Below are positions 35,962-47,760 of a stretch of DNA of 64,000 bases, in pieces. Both the position numbers and the translations under genes were made by a program. Source of the stretch: Hemileia vastatrix (lineage: Eukaryota; Basidiomycota; Pucciniomycetes; Pucciniales; Zaghouaniaceae). Each line of letters begins with the position of its first letter. The stretch's first letter is position 1. The notes beneath the pieces were generated by a model. That model had not been told where the DNA came from. It saw only the letters and a program-made list of their open reading frames with translations, and made no database searches. Location of the stretch: NCBI GenBank assembly GCA_030280995.1, contig JASXTE010000005.1, positions 20,354,501-20,418,500 of the forward strand. The letters run 5' to 3'.

Positions 35962-37330
35962 TCAGTGCTTCAACTTTTTTGTGGTTAGGAAAGTTTCTAA
36001 GTTTTTATGATTTGTATAAATAATAACTTGTAAATAGTGATGCCCTCCTTCCAAATAGTGGTGCCAGGTGCGCACCACCTCTACTAGTGCCAATAAATAC
36101 TTATTGTATATTTTATAGTTTATTTCAGCGCCTAGCAGTGTTAATGAAAAATATTCTACTGTGTGCAAGACATTTTCAGTGTTGTGTTGGGATAATACTG
36201 CACCTAGTGCAAAATCTGAGCAGTCAAATTACAGAAAAATGGCTTTAATAAATCAGAGGTTGCAAGAATAGGGGCTGTCACAATTTTTTTTTTCAGATTT
36301 TCAAACACATCTTGTTGGCTATTTGTCCAGGTAAATTTGGCTTCTTTTTTTGTGAGGTCGTGTAATGACTGGCAGATGTGGGAGTAATTTTCAATAAAAT
36401 GGTGGTAAAAATTTGCAAAGCCTAAAAATTACTGGAGCTCCTTTACTGACACTAGTTTTGACCATTCTGTTACTGCCTTTACTTTTTCCTGGTCCATTTG
36501 CATCCTATCCTTTGAGATAATCATACCTAGGTAAGGAATTTCACTCACTGAGAAGACACATTTCTCAGGTTTCAACCATACTTGGTCTTGTTCCAAATGC
36601 TGCATAGAGTCCTTCACACATATCTGGTGTTCCTAAATTTATCTAAAGAAAATCAAGATTTCATCTAGATAAACTTCCAAATCTATCCCTATTCTATCTC
36701 TGAAGATGCTATTTGTGAAATGTTGAAAAGTGGAAGGCGCATGACACAGAAAAAATGTCATTACTATCCAATCAAAATGACCAAATTTATTGAAAAATGC
36801 CAGTATATTTTAATCTCCTTCTTTCACACATATATTGTGATAGCCTGCCCTGAGATCTAGGAATCTGAAAATTTCTTCACCCTGAAGACTATTAATCAAC
36901 TCACTAGTCAGTGGAAGGGGGTATCTGCTCTTAACTGTTAGTGCATTTAATCTTCTGAAATCCATACACAGTCCCAGCAACCCATCCTTTTTTCCTGAAA
37001 GGTTCACAGGTGCTTCCCAGGGAGATTTTTATTATCTGATGAAACCATTCTATAAATTTTCATCAATCATCTCTTTTAGTGCTGTTGATTCCAAAGTTGA
37101 CAATGGGATTATGCCACTAAATTGAGGAGTGGCACCGGGTATCAGGTCAATGGCAAAGTTTTATTCTTGGTGGGGTGGCAGGGTTTTGACTCCTCCATCT
37201 TTGAACAATGGTAAGAATTCCCAATATACTTCAGGGACTATTTCATTGAGGCTTTTTGTCCGCTTTGACGACTGGGCCATGGCTGCAACCTTGGCAGATA
37301 TGTTGCAAGATTTTGCATTGCATTCCGGTT
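35962..37330 (-). pseudogene. F1 reverse transcriptase and RNase H
   Basis: RT at 36810-37007 reads C-M-D-F-R-R-L-N-A-L-T-V-K and F-L-D-L-R-A-G-Y-H (motif A Asp present). Upstream coding for the RT N-terminus reaches about 37330 in decayed frames. The thumb part lies at 36429-36617 (L-K-P-E-K-C-V-F). RNase H fragment 35962-36168 keeps T-N-H-K-N-L. The Y-I-D-D motif is unreadable in one frame. Confidence 0.8.
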
Positions 37331-37739
37331 CCTCTTCTTCCTCCAGAGCCCCCTAGAAGTCCTGAAACTTAAAATCAAGAGAAAGTGTCATTTCTTGAAG
37401 CAAGTCTACTTATGATAATGAAACACCAGGAGACTTGATGGTCCAGGCCCCTGACCCCTGAAAGGGACAGGGGACAAATTCTTTCTCTGCACCATCCACC
37501 CTTTTATCTTCTACCTTCCCCCGTCCATGTTGCACCTTCTCCTTTCCTTGGTGCGCTTCATTTTATTTCTGGCCATATTTGGCACTCCCTGTTGGTGAAC
37601 CACCCCCAGTCTACTGCTTAGAATCAAGAGGAAGCATCAGTTCTGGCAGAAAGTCTACTACTTATAATAACAAAACATCAGGAGACTTTCCAGGATGGGC
37701 CCCTGGACCCTTAAGGGCCAGGGCCCCAATATATTAGTG

Positions 37740-38110
37740 CCAGGAATGCCTTTCCTTCCCATCTGAACCTTCCTTTCTTTCTAATACATTTTTGGGTTTT
37801 ATTGGTCTATCCAAGTCATACCCAGAACCATGTCATACTTGTCTTTCAGTTTTCTTGCATATGCCTTGCACTGAGACTCCCTTTCATCACACCAGAACCT
37901 GAAATAAACTTTCTCTCTTACTTCTCCTCCCCCACCTGGGGATCATTCAAACATAAATAGACGCCTAGGGTGCTCCAATTTTTCTTTTTTCATTTTATTT
38001 TTATGTAAGAACTTGTTGGAAATAATAAAATCTGTGGCCCCACAGTCCAGCAGGGCTTGTACATTTGTTTTGGAATCAAGGGTCATTAAAGGCAAGTTCA
38101 GTATAATACA
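37740..38110 (-). pseudogene. F1 aspartic protease
   Basis: On the minus strand, A-L-L-D-C-G-A-T-D-F-I-I-S follows L-D-S-K-T-N-V-Q at about 38075-38010. D-C-G-A is a D-S/T-G variant. Later T-W-I-D-Q is readable with intervening stops. The segment 37340-37740 between protease and RT holds only decayed linker sequence. Confidence 0.65.
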
Positions 38111-38199
38111 ATTATCATTTACTTCAAGTGGCTTACATGCTGATAATTCTTCTTCTAAAGTCTCCTAATCATTTCCCTATAATCTGCTCAAGGAGGGCC

Positions 38200-39193
38200 A
38201 AAACTTCACTTCCGGGTGCTGTCATTCACCTGCATCTTTCCTGCGCTATCCTCCACCTCACTAACCCTCATTTTCCATCTAAACTCCCTTGCCAGATGAC
38301 CACTGCTTCTACACCTGAGACAAAGACCTTTGCTCATGCACCTCGGATACTCATCATTTTATAACCTTTTTCTCCCACTAGAGCCACATGCGTTTGCTGA
38401 ATTGATACCCATGATGTTTGGGTCCCTGGCGCTAGCTCCTCTCAATGGGGCATAGCTGCTCCAACCATCTGTTTATTAATGCATGAACTCATTTTCACCT
38501 TGGATGGCCAGTTCCATAAGTGTTTGAAGGGAGGTTGGATGGGGGTGACTTATTAGGGCATTTTTTATTTTTGGTGATATCCCATTTTCTAAAGTGGAAC
38601 ATGAGCACCCCATATCCCCATTTTGTGATGTTGCTGGCATGGCCGCAGAATTCAGAAACATATTCAGCATCTGAGGTTCTTTGTTGCAACTGATTGAGAG
38701 CATTCTCTGAGGTTGTGGCCACATCTGGGTTGCCAAAGGCTAGTTCAAAAGCCACCATGAACTGACAGAAGGTTGTTGCCACCTAAGAGTTTTTGAGAAG
38801 CTCCTTGGTGTATGGCCTTTCCCAGAGTGCCGCCTCATCTGTGAGGTACGATATTGCAAACCCAATTTTTTCTTGCTCATCTGGGAATTTATGTCCATTG
38901 AGCAGGACATTGAGGTCTGACTGAAACACATACTGATATTCTGGGGGACCTTTTTTTCCATCAAATATGGCTGGAACTGAAATCTTTGGGCCTTTAACAC
39001 ATGGCACTGGTGTTGTAGGCAGTTCCTGTTTGTGGGCTTCAGCAGCATCCAGATCCACTTCAGTGGGGCCACAATATGAGGGTCTTTCCTCTGCTAAATT
39101 TTCCATGAGTCTGGTGTTTTGTTCTTGCAAGAGTGAAATTTAATCTTGCATTTCAGCAAGGGTTGCTGCATCAGGTTGAACTGAGGTAAACAT
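38200..39193 (-). pseudogene. F1 Gag, decayed
   Basis: ATG at 39193, stop at about codon 18, then frames 38783-39130 and 38495-38782 cover the capsid (F-D-G-K-K-G-P-P-E-Y, A-F-G-N-P-D-V-A). The knuckle near 38290-38340 reads C-L-R-C-R-S-S-G-H-L-A-R-E-F: the final zinc-binding Cys of CX2CX4HX4C is Phe. Flanked by the 5' LTR of F1. Confidence 0.75.
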
Positions 39194-39230
39194 TGTTCTT
39201 TAGTAGTGCACCAATTAAGATCGGAATAAA

Positions 39231-39508
39231 TGTTAAGACCAAGGAAGGTGGATTTGTACTAGCGCTAACACTACCCTTAATGGGACTGACCATTCTGGGT
39301 ACAGTAGTGAGATAAAATATACTGACTATGCTACTTTTAGCAGTGAGACAAGAGAGTAATTAGGTTTACTATAGAAGTTGTCCAATGAGGAGTGCTCCAC
39401 AGCTCTTGCCCCTTGTAACCCCCATATGCAATATCCACTCCTCTGCCTCTTTATAATGAATAGAAACCATAGTCCTCATCCTCCCCACATTGCAACCAAA
39501 TTTTAACA
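39231..39508 (-). repeat. F1 5' LTR
   Basis: 278 bp, plus strand TGTTAAGACCAAGG...CCAAATTTTAACA. Direct partner of 33981-34298. Confidence 0.87.
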
Positions 39509-40400
39509 AAAAATCTAGCTGAGGAAAAGCCCTCATACTCTGGCCCAACAGGAGCAGAACTGGATTTCACCAAAGCCAAGGTACAGGCAAAGCTTATGAC
39601 TTGAGCACCACTTGTTAAAGGCCCAAAAATTGAAGTCTCAGAAATTTTTGATGAAAAGAGAGGCCCCCAAATGTATCAATATGCATTGCAGGCAAACCAT
39701 TGTCCTGCTCAACAGCCATCAGTTCCCAGATGAGCAATAAAAATTGGGTTCACAATCTCTTACCTCACAGATGAGGTGACATGCTGGTAAAGGCCATATA
39801 CAAAGGAACTCCTTGAAAATGGTGAGTCTAAAACAGATTTCCATTAGTTCATGGCATCTTTCAAAATGGCCTTTGACAACCCTGATGTGGCCACAACCTT
39901 GGAGAATGTTCCCAACCAGTTGTGGCAGAAATACTCTGTTGCTGAGTATGTGTCTGAATTTTGGGGCCATGCCAGCCATGTTAAAACATGGGGAGAAGGA
40001 GAACTCATGTTTCACTTCAGAAATGGGATATCACAAAAAATAAGGAGCACCCTAATCAGTCATCCTTGTCAAAATTCCCTCCAAGTGCTCATGTATGTGG
40101 CCATCCAAATTGATAACAAGTTTACACATCAGTGGATGGTTGTAGTGGCGCCTGAAAGTGGCACAACTATTCCTCATCAAGTGGGGCCAGTTCCAGGAAC
40201 CCAAACACCATGGACATTGATAAATTAAATGCACATGGCTCTAGTGGAAAAAAAGGAAATCTGATGAGGAATACCAGAGGCATAGAATTAGATGGCAACT
40301 CCACTGATGTGGGAGTGGTGGTCATCTTAAAAGGGAATGTAGAGGAAAGATAAGGGTTAGTGAGGTTGAGGATAGCACAGGAAAGAGGCAGGTAAAAGAC
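39509..40400 (+). pseudogene. F3 Gag, main part
   Basis: Resumes the F3 gag after F1 with ...L-A-E-E-K-P-S-Y. The longest clean stretch is 39851-40228, a capsid piece (A-F-D-N-P-D-V-A-T, E-F-W-G-H-A). Stops at about 39600, 39735, 39787 and 39846 interrupt it. The knuckle region is not recognisable. Confidence 0.75.
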
Positions 40401-40439
40401 AGTTCTCCGAAATGAAGGTTGTTCCCTCAACAAGCGGAT

Positions 40440-40760
40440 TAAAGGGAAACAGTAAGGGGGAATTAGTAGAAGAATTATCAGCATGTAAGCCACTTGAATT
40501 AAATGATAATCACATTATACTAAAATTGCCTTTAATGAAACTTGATTTTAAAAAAAATTAATGAGCCCTACTGTGTGGGGCCACAGACTTTTTTATTTCT
40601 TACAAATTTTTACAGAGAAATATAAGAAAAAAAGAAAAATTGACCACCCTAAAATTTTAATTATGTTTGACGGATCCCCATGTGGGGGAGGAGAAGTATG
40701 AGAAAAGATTTTTTGCAGGTTTTTTTGTGACATAGGGGAGTTGCAGTGCAAGGAATATTC
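40440..40760 (+). pseudogene. F3 protease lacking its catalytic Asp
   Basis: The reading L-L-C-G-A-T-D-F-F-I-S aligns with F1 A-L-L-D-C-G-A-T-D-F-I-I-S. Exactly one codon, the active-site Asp, is missing (about 40566-40580). Stops follow. Position between Gag and RT fits. Confidence 0.6.
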
Positions 40761-41250
40761 AACAAACCTGAAAGACAAGTAAAACATGGTACTGGGGATG
40801 AAATGGATACACTGAAATAACCTGAAAGTTGATTGGAATTAAAAGAAGGTTAACATGGGAAGGAAAGGGGAGGCTGGTACTAAAGTACTGGCTTCCTGGA
40901 CACCTCAGGGGTCAGAGGCACATACCGTCAAGTCTTCTGATGTTTTTTTTTCATAAGTTAACTTTCCACAAGAAATTATACTTCCTCTTGATTTCAGCAG
41001 CAGGCTGGGGATGGGGCACCAACAGGAAGCATCTGGGAGGAGCAGAAAGGGGGTAAAGTGCACCAAGAAGAGGAGAAGGTGCAACAAAGAAAAGGGAAGG
41101 CAGAAGATGGAAATGTGGATGATGCAGAGAAAGAATTTGTCCCCTTGCCTCTGAAGGGGTCTAGCTTTCCTCCCGTTGTGTCTCCTTGTGTTTCATTATC
41201 ATAAGTAGACTTTCTGAAAAACTAATAGTTTCTCTTGATTCTAAGTTTCA

Positions 41251-41885
41251 GGACTTGGAGGGAGTGCTGGAGGAAAAGGGGGACCAGAATGCAATGCAAA
41301 ATCTTGGAGCATATCTGCCAAGATTGAATCCAAGTACCAGTCCTCAAAGCCAACAAAAAGCATCAAGGAAATGGTCCTTGAAGCTAATTGGGAATTCTTA
41401 CCACTTTTTGGAGAGGGACAAGTAAAGACCCTACCACCTCATCAACCATACAAATTTGACATTGATCTGATGCCAGGTGAAACCCCTAAATTTAGCTGCA
41501 TAATCCCATTATCAAACCTAGCGTCAAAAGCTCTAAAAGAGATGATTGATGAAAATTCAAAGAATGGTTTTATTAAGGAATCCAAATCTCCCTGGCTGCT
41601 CCTTTCATCTTTGCAGGAAAAAAGGATGGTTCAATACGACCTTGCATGGATTTCAGAAGGTTAAATGTGCTGACAGTAAAGAACATATTTTGCCTTCCTT
41701 TGACTAGTGAGCTAGTTAATAGTCTTCAAGGTGCAGAGAACTTCACATCTCTAGATCTTAGGGAAGGTTACTACAAAATACATGTAAAAGCAGGCAATGA
41801 ACTCAAACTGGCATTATGCACTAAATTTTTTCATTTTAAATGGTTGGTAATTCTATTTGGTCCATGTAATGCACCTGACACTTTC
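41251..41885 (+). pseudogene. F3 reverse transcriptase N-terminal part
   Basis: Frames 41371-41664 and 41646-41885 read N-W-E-F-L-P-L-F, I-P-L-S-N-L-A, then M-D-F-R-R-L-N-V-L-T-V-K and S-L-D-L-R-E-G-Y-Y (motif A Asp present), ending at G-P-C-N-A-P-D where E1 enters. Two overlapping frames imply a frameshift at about 41640. Confidence 0.8.
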
Positions 41886-43169
41886 TGTCAGCCAGGCTAT
41901 ACCAGGAGCCCAGTAAATATTATGTCAATTTACTGGAACTAAAAGAGGGCATAAAAACATGCTTATTATGTATATAAATTAATCTTATATTGCATAATGA
42001 AATTATATAATTATTTTATTAAATATATATAATAAGTATTATATTAATTTTAATATTATATAAATTATTTATACATTTAAATTAAGCATGATATATATTC
42101 TATAAATTATGGCGCATTTTTATGTATTTAATAAATGAAAATTAATAATTAATTAATTATAAACATATATTATAAATTATAAATGTAAAATTAACTTATA
42201 ATGTAATTAAATTAATTAATTAAAATTTTATATTAAATAAGGCCGTACATATCTTATTATACAATAATATTGGGCGCTTTTTTGACCCTTAATTGTGTCA
42301 GTAAAATTATTAAATAAATTATAACACTTATTTAATAAGATGGTATTAAAATTCTCACTTTAAATTAGAAATATCATTAAATTAATTATTTGTCTCATTT
42401 AAACTAGTTATTGAATAAATAACGTAGTTAAAACAATTAATTAAATTTGCTTTATACTGGATTAAATTCATTACATGGATTTTTGCATGAAAATAATTCT
42501 ATTTGTTTTAATTAAACCCTTTACATCTCACTGTAATATATGTATTGGGTTATTTTACTCACTGTTCTTATGTTTCAGACTTACTTAGTTACTGATTATT
42601 TTAATTAATTGTTTTGAGAACTTATGGTGGTAGAATTGGTTACTTACTCACTGGTTTAGTTTATTGTTTCATGTTTTTCTCTCAATCTCTATGTTTTAGT
42701 TATATTCTTTTATATTCTTGTTTCACTTTATTACTAGTTTGTAATTTCTCATTTTTGGTGCTTCAGAGGAACCTTTGCCTATAAAAGGCTTTGGATAATC
42801 CCCTGTAGATGCATCACTTATTATACACTCATCATTTAAACATGTTTTTTAATATAATACATTTATTATTATTTTAATTAGTACTATAATTCTAATCTAA
42901 ATTCTATATAAATATCTAAGGTTTCAATAAGTGTATTTTTAATAACAGTGTTTGCAGTGCAGAAATAGTAATACTTATTTTCAATAAATATATTATAATT
43001 TAATCAGACTCACTGTAGTGTCAAAACAAAGGAATATGTGTTGCCTTATTTTATCGAAAATAATTATATTAACATGACTGTTCATTTCCGTAAACCTTTT
43101 TCCCATTTTTCTCTTCCTCCTCTCTATTTTCTCCACCTTCTTCTCCTTCTTCTATACGATCGGCTTACA
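41886..43169 (+). repeat. E1 5' LTR
   Basis: 1284 bp, TGTCAGCCAGGCTATACC...CGGCTTACA. TATAAAAG at 42780-42787. Partner at 62770-64000 is cut by the window about 50 bp before its end and is highly similar. Confidence 0.9.
42780..42787 (+). promoter_or_regulatory. TATA box in E1 5' LTR
   Basis: TATAAAAG in TTGCCTATAAAAGGCTTTGG. Conserved in the 3' LTR at 63664-63671. Confidence 0.6.
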
Positions 43170-43186
43170 TTTGGAGGCCTTTCCAA
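43170..43186 (+). other. E1 primer binding site
   Basis: TTTGGAGGCCTTTCC directly follows the LTR, homologous to the primer block of A, B and C. Confidence 0.6.
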
Positions 43187-43440
43187 ACAAAGACGATGAT
43201 ACGCTACCTTGCGACAAATGACATTGCGCATGGACCACCCAAGCCAAAAAAGAAAATTTTTGCCGCAACCATGTTTCGAACTTGGGTTTTTCCTTTTAGG
43301 TTTATATTAAATTAAATTATATATAATTTTGAAGTGATTTCTTGATAACTATAGTAAGTTAAACTTTGCACCTCTCACTTATATTATTAAATTTTTTTTG
43401 AAATAACAGTGATTGTGGCTTAATTGCTGATTCACTGAGT

Positions 43441-43860
43441 GTAAGTGTTCAATTTTTTTAAATTTTTTTTATTCCTAGTTGACCATAATAGAGTTATACT
43501 CTTAGTCCTAGAAGATCATTAATTTTTTAATAAATTATTAAATTAATTTTATTAAATTAATTTTTGATTTATTGGTTGACCATAATAGTACTCAGTGCTT
43601 AGTCCCAATATTGCCAATATATTTTTTTTGGTATTCATTATTTTGGTTGACTTATAAAACCTTTGTTGGTTGGTCCCAATATAATTATTGGTATTTCTTA
43701 ATAAACAATTGTAATTACATATGTTTGTATTAAATTTTTGGTTAATTAATTTATTTTTGAATAAATTTTTTTTTTGTTTTGTTAAAAATTCAATTAATTA
43801 TATTTTATTTTGAAAATAAAAATTTGAATCATTAAAATAATTTTTATTCTTTCTTCACAG
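43441..43860 (+). other. Putative leader intron of E1 with hairpin units
   Basis: GTAAGT donor at 43441 (GAGTGTAAGTG) and acceptor TTCTTTCTTCACAG ending 43860, five bases before the ORF1 ATG. Units GTTGACCATAATAG-stem-TTAGTCC start at 43477, 43574 and, degenerate, 43644. Stems: AGAGT/ACTCT in the first and AGTAC/GTGCT (one wobble) in the second. The remaining leader is AT-rich and empty. Confidence 0.45.
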
Positions 43861-43865
43861 TTTTA

Positions 43866-44510
43866 ATGTCAAGTAGTTTGGCTAACAGCATGGATAACTT
43901 ACATGTGGATGAGATTGAAGTGGATGTTGACACTGAATCTGTAGGTTCTTCTAAATTAACATACAAAAATTATTCAGCTGACAAAAAACCTTCAGGGCGT
44001 GGAAATGGCAGGAGAAGTGGAAAACACCCCTCACCAAACATCTCTGAAAGAAGCAAAACCTCTGATAAATCAGGAAATCCACCAAAGGGTATAAATATAA
44101 AAGAGATACCACTGACTCAACAAGTAAACAACCTTTCCAGTCACATAAAAGAACTGAATGCAGAAAGTATGAAGTACAAGGCAAGAGTAGACACACTCTG
44201 GCAACAGATTCAGGAGTTATTAAACCCCAAACAGGCTCAACATCCTCCTTTCCCAGCCTCTCAGCCTCTTCCTCAACCTCAGCCCCATCTAGCACCCAGC
44301 TCCTTCACTCAAAACCAAAACACTCTGCAGGTGGAGCAGTGGAAATGGGATTACTTGATGAACCATTACCAACAGAATGTTCAGCAACCAACAGCTCAAC
44401 ACCCTGGCCCATCCAGGACACCAACCTACCATCCATCTCCTCAGCCCCATCCTTATCAGGGAGGCAGACAAGAGAAGGAAAAGGGGAAGCTTCCTCCCTT
44501 GCCATGGTAA
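43866..44510 (+). CDS. E1 ORF1, 214-aa leader protein
   Basis: An intact frame from ATG 43866 to TAA 44508-44510. It has an acidic N-terminus, a central amphipathic helix (T-Q-Q-V-N-N-L-S-S-H-I-K-E-L, about residues 83-115), a P/Q-rich region, a W-K-W-D-Y motif near residue 160, then the H-P-Y-Q-G-G box and the end L-P-P-L-P-W. No known domain is recognised and the function is unknown. Relatives exist in A1, A2, B1 and C1 at the same place, with the same last word TGG-TAA-GT. The Gag frame overlaps it for at least 172 nt in the -1 frame. It may be the N-terminal part of Gag joined by frameshifting, or a separate accessory protein. Confidence 0.65.
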   Translation: MSSSLANSMDNLHVDEIEVDVDTESVGSSKLTYKNYSADKKPSGRGNGRRSGKHPSPNISERSKTSDKSGNPPKGINIKEIPLTQQVNNLSSHIKELNAESMKYKARVDTLWQQIQELLNPKQAQHPPFPASQPLPQPQPHLAPSSFTQNQNTLQVEQWKWDYLMNHYQQNVQQPTAQHPGPSRTPTYHPSPQPHPYQGGRQEKEKGKLPPLPW

Positions 44511-46076
44511 GTAATTTGTTTGATAAACATGTTGGTATGTATAATAACAAATCTTCTTCAGGTAATATTGTGGATCCTGATGAAAGAACAGTTAAACCCT
44601 TAAAAAGACAACTTCCTTTAATGAGTAGCCCCAATGATGTAATTAGCAAATAATCATTTGATGAACAATTACATTTGACTTCTACTTCTTTAATTAATCC
44701 TTCTCTTGCAATTAAGAATGATTCTGTTTCCCCTGAAGTCTATACTTTAATTGAGAAAACCTCTGAAGAAATATTGAAAGATACACTTGATTTTAATGTT
44801 GTGAAAGACAAACATTTGTGAGATGTGTTAACACATGAGAGTGATAGATCAAATAATTTTCACTTGCATTGTAAAGTAAGTTCTTCTGTACAAGATACAG
44901 CTTATTTTAAAATCAAAGAAACCTTGAATATTGTTCTTAGCCAACAAAAACAAATAAGGAGTGACCATAGAGCTATCTCAGATAAGAATATCAGTCTGCA
45001 TAAAACCTTGAGTAAATTGAAACCCCTTATTAAGGAAAATTATTCATTAAAAGGTGAAATTAAATCTCTACAAAATGAGTTGAAAAAGCTAAAAAATGAT
45101 TTCCATGCACTAAGTACCAAACACACAGTTTTTGAGGACAGAAATGTTTTATACCTTGCAAAAATAGATGACCAGATGTCTGAAATTCCAAGGATAAGAA
45201 ACTATGTGTCTGACCTGCAGGAAAAATTTTCAGCCTTAACCATCAATAATTATGGTATAGATGAGAATGCTGCCCATAAGCTGCATAAAAATAAGGGAAA
45301 GGAACCTGAACAGAGCAACTCTTTTCTTCCCCATATTTCAGCCATTAAACAAACTGACAATGATTCTGTAAACTCTTTTGCTACTAGCAAAAAATCTTGT
45401 AATGGTCATGTACCAGCTTTTTTGGTAAATAATAAAATTTCTGAACACCTGGCTAAACTTCATGAATTATTAATGATAAATAATTCAAACCAAAGGATGG
45501 ACCATCCCAGTAGCAAAAAAATTTGGCCCAAACTGGATCAATATCCCACTTTTGATGGTGACTCTTCATCTGACTGGCAACACTTTATTCAGAGAATTGA
45601 TAATCTGAAAAACTCTTATAAATTGCCAGATGAATAAATTGTCTCTAAATTAATTTCTTTATTTTCCAATTTAGCTTTAATGTGGTATGAATCTGTTTTA
45701 CTGAACAATCAACATTATACTTGGAAAGAGTGGAAAAAATTGTTTGAAAATCAATTTGGTGGTTCCAAATTCAGGCTTTCCCAGCAGAGATTATATGAGA
45801 ATGCTAAATATGCGTCCTCCTCTGCTGAAAAACCTATTGTTTTCCTTATGAAAATTAAAAAATATCTTAGAGCCATGGATCCTAAAATGGATTATGATGT
45901 TTGGAGAGATAAAATTCTCTATAAATTACCAAATTCTCTGAGGGATTTGATTGTGGCAAGAACTGAGCATGTGAGAGAGAATTCTTCCTTTATTAATATC
46001 TGTAATGAAGTCCTATTAAATCATAGATATGAACCAAGAAATTATCCTGTTAAATCTTATCATGACCAACAAAAGC
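44339..46076 (+). pseudogene. E1 Gag, with stops, cut by A2
   Basis: The frame is in -1 register to ORF1. An ATG overlaps the ORF1 stop (CC-ATG-G-TAAGT at 44502-44512) and starts M-V-S-N-L-F-D-K, as in C1. Stops lie at 44651, 44819 and 45635. A heptad-rich region (about 44860-45230) precedes the capsid (W-P-K-L-D-Q-Y-P-T-F-D-G at about 45520). The frame is interrupted by A2 after Y-H-D-Q-Q-K and resumes at 58808. Confidence 0.82.
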
Positions 46077-47578
46077 TGTCAGGCTAAGGTCAATTACAAG
46101 GATGTGAACTAGCTTGAATATTCAGTTGTCTAGAAGATTTTGATGGTCCTATATGAATACTGTAGTTTTGATCCACTAAGTTGTAAAATATAATCAAATA
46201 TAAAGGTCTCAGTAATATAATTCTCACTATTCCTATATATGGCTTACAATTTTTTAAAGTTGGTAGAAAAATAGATTATATAAATTCAGATACTATTCAA
46301 AAGTCTTATAAAAGTACTAATTGATATGTATTGTAATTGGTTTGGTTATATTGGTTAAATTGTAATGATAAAGAATGAAGAAATACAACCCAAAAACCTC
46401 CTCCTTTTATACACACTGAGTTCCCCAATGATTCCCTTGATGTACCACCCAATACACAGTTAGTGACGCCTCTAAACAACTAATAGACATGCCCATAAAC
46501 ATTCCTAGTAACCCATGACATAATTAGAAGAGTAACAACCGCAAAAATCCTGTAATAATAAGGGAAATCCATCAAAATTAAAGAAAAAGACAAAAAGAGA
46601 GTATATGCGTATAAAACAATAATATTAAAGACTAAAGGAGACTTTTTAAGGTTAATAATAGCTTAATAATAAGGGGGATTGACTGTAGAAATAATGGGGC
46701 TAATCCTGACATTATACTACGTGAAATTCCCATTCAAAAATAACCAAAACTGACTGAGAAACCACCCAAAAGCTTAAAAAAGAGCGTGAGATGTGGGGTA
46801 ACTACATGCAGTTCTTGGCAGGCGCTTGCACGGGTAAATCCTTGACTAAAATTAGGCGAATTTAAGCGTGGTGATGAAATAAAGTGCCAAGAGTGAGGTT
46901 ATTAATGAAATTAGTGCATATAAACAAGGTCAATGCATTATTAATTAAGCTAGGACACTAAATAAGTGCCTGTCGCCTATTTTAGTGTGTTTCCCCACAG
47001 TGGGCGTAGAATGTGGGGTAATTATAGTGTGAAAAAGCTAACTTTGCTAAAAATGAAGCTATTCACACGGGAAAAAAGCAGGCAGTATGTGGCCAGTACA
47101 CAGAAGCCATTTCTGGCATAAAAAACACCAAATTTGAAAAGTGTTATTTTTATGCATTTAAATAGTCAAATCAATAGTTCTAAATGAGCCCAATTGATCT
47201 GTCAAAGCGCAATTTTGATATTCTCAATTTTATAGCGCATATAGTCAACTTTTAAGTGAAATAAAGCGCATTTCTTGTTTTTTGCATAAAACAATGAATA
47301 TAACAGCTTTAAGTGTACTTAAAAATTATATAGCCTTATACTTAAGGTTCTTAAGATTACCCTAACATATTCCAACTTAATATTAAGTACATAAGACCTA
47401 TAAAAGGTGGATATATGCGTGTATATAAGGTGTTATAATGGCATTTTTTGTGTATTATCATAATTTTACTTATGTATACTATTTGTGTACTCTTATTTAT
47501 TATTCCCATGTATAGTTCATGTGTTTAACATAACTTATAGCTACTTTTTACTCAGTCCTGGAGATATACAGGCTGACA
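46077..47578 (-). repeat. A2 3' LTR
   Basis: 1502 bp, plus strand TGTCAGGCTAAGG...ACAGGCTGACA. Minus-strand TATAAAAG at 46404-46411. Confidence 0.95.
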
Positions 47579-47760
47579 CTCGCCCACCCAAAAAAAACAA
47601 TAAAAAAAAATGATAAGTTATACATTTTATTTTATTAATTTGTAATTTTCAGGTATTCAGAATAAATCTGTAGCATTAAAGATTCAACTTTAAAGAAATA
47701 AAACATAATAAAATATTATGAGGACTGGTTTTTTAACCCCTCAGCTGGTTGAACAGAAAT
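47579..47760 (-). other. A2 3' untranslated end and polypurine tract
   Basis: Minus strand reads TTATTGTTTTTTTTGGGTGGGCGAG immediately before the LTR, a T-run followed by a G-rich primer tract. B1, C1 and E1 have T-run plus GAGTGAGGGAG-like tracts in the same place. Confidence 0.65.

Larger units (their letters stand above)
33981..39508 (-). mobile_element. F1: family-F gypsy element inserted in F3 gag
   Basis: Direct LTRs at 33981-34298 and 39231-39508, with minus-strand gag, protease, RT, RNase H, integrase and chromodomain between them. It lies in its own relative F3 in the opposite orientation. The flanks (GAACG left, AAAAA right, intact form GAAAA) suggest a degraded TSD. Many stops and frameshifts. 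Confidence 0.88.
33580..41885 (+). mobile_element. F3: 5' part of a family-F gypsy element, split by F1 and E1
   Basis: Plus strand: 5' LTR (33580-33848), start of gag (33886-33980), F1 inserted, gag continuing (39509 onward), protease, and RT up to 41885 where E1 is inserted. The E1 target is CTTTC, but the duplicate would lie beyond the window. Integrase and the 3' LTR are out of view. Confidence 0.85.

Noticed and set aside
44507..44561. 55-nt intron after ORF1 in E1 (58 nt in A2 and B1)
   Set aside because: Donor, acceptor and possible branch points fit, but splicing would recreate TGG-TAA and put Gag out of frame in every family, so it is not annotated as an intron; kept as an alternative in the ORF1 finding.
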